Positions 63,941 to 64,000 of a stretch of DNA of 64,000 bases are shown here, piece after piece. The notes beneath the pieces were generated by a model, which was not told the origin of the DNA, did not search any database, and was given only the letters and a program-made list of their open reading frames with translations. Made by a program: the position numbers and the translations under genes. The stretch is from the NCBI RefSeq assembly GCF_010119975.1, contig NZ_CP048222.1:2684501-2748500 (forward strand). Direction: 5' to 3'. The number at the start of each line of letters is the position of its first letter. The first letter of the stretch is position 1. The DNA comes from Rhodocytophaga rosea. GTDB taxonomy: Bacteria > Bacteroidota > Bacteroidia > Cytophagales > 172606-1.

Positions 63941-64000
63941 AAATTTCCCTTTTGTTGATTCAAAATTAGGACTAGTATGAAGGGAAAAATACACCCGGAA

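Overview
The window is about 64 kb of a member of the Bacteroidota, most likely order Cytophagales; the genus cannot be fixed from sequence alone. The evidence is moderate-to-low G+C, few Shine-Dalgarno sequences, TAnnTTTG promoter elements, a type IX secretion (Por) C-terminal tail on a large secreted protein, an energy-transducer TonB-like protein with MORN repeats, DUF5916 and DUF6089-like outer-membrane proteins, and the prs-rplY pair. No tRNA, rRNA, CRISPR array or prophage was seen.

Layout. 0-8.3 kb: a partial M20 amidohydrolase, a DUF5916 protein, a YyaL-type thioredoxin-domain protein, a MORN/TonB-like gene broken by one stop codon, an outer-membrane barrel and ruvC. 8.5-15.8 kb: glycosyltransferase, oligopeptide-type ABC permease, a GAF-SpoIIE phosphatase with a frameshift, fabH and rnr. 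15.8-17.5 kb: a graveyard holding an IS630-type transposase relic and the 3' end of a tRNA nucleotidyltransferase gene. 17.5-28.3 kb: YihY membrane protein, prs-rplY, a 916-aa membrane-anchored DUF3352-like/beta-propeller protein and a 1231-aa NHL-repeat T9SS cargo. 28.4-36.8 kb: aminotransferase, hypothetical proteins, two AraC-type regulators, an FG-GAP protein, a lipoprotein hydrolase and an SDR. 36.9-44.3 kb: a run rich in sulfur and thiol-redox genes (TlpA, TSUP exporter, 1-Cys peroxiredoxin, MetZ, OsmC, rhodanese) plus a MutS-like membrane ATPase. 44.3-49.4 kb: porin, rhomboid protease, polyprenyl synthetase and a LemA-TPM-TPM run. 49.5-58 kb: MoxR-type AAA+/VWA pair, oxyR, a 2Fe-2S reductase and glutaryl-CoA dehydrogenase. 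58-64 kb: TetR-epoxide-hydrolase pair, a degenerate IS5-type element, an FG-GAP gene fragment, an IS110 relic, a DUF4177-like secreted protein and a quinone oxidoreductase.

Two cross-cutting points. First, four otherwise intact genes (SpoIIE phosphatase, TSUP exporter, peroxiredoxin, hydrolase) each lack exactly one base, and each is restored by lengthening one homopolymer run. This is more like sequencing or assembly error than biology, although a fifth case lies in a dead IS110 copy. Second, many convergent gene pairs are separated by long perfect palindromes (up to 32 bp arms).

The most interesting regulatory candidates are an orphan intrinsic terminator facing away from oxyR (possible OxyS-like small RNA of about 110 nt, or an attenuator for the VWA/MoxR genes), a 17-bp repeat shared by the AraC gene and the SDR gene beside it, and a near-perfect palindrome over the tetR promoter. 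I did not find an unambiguous, wholly new multi-gene system.
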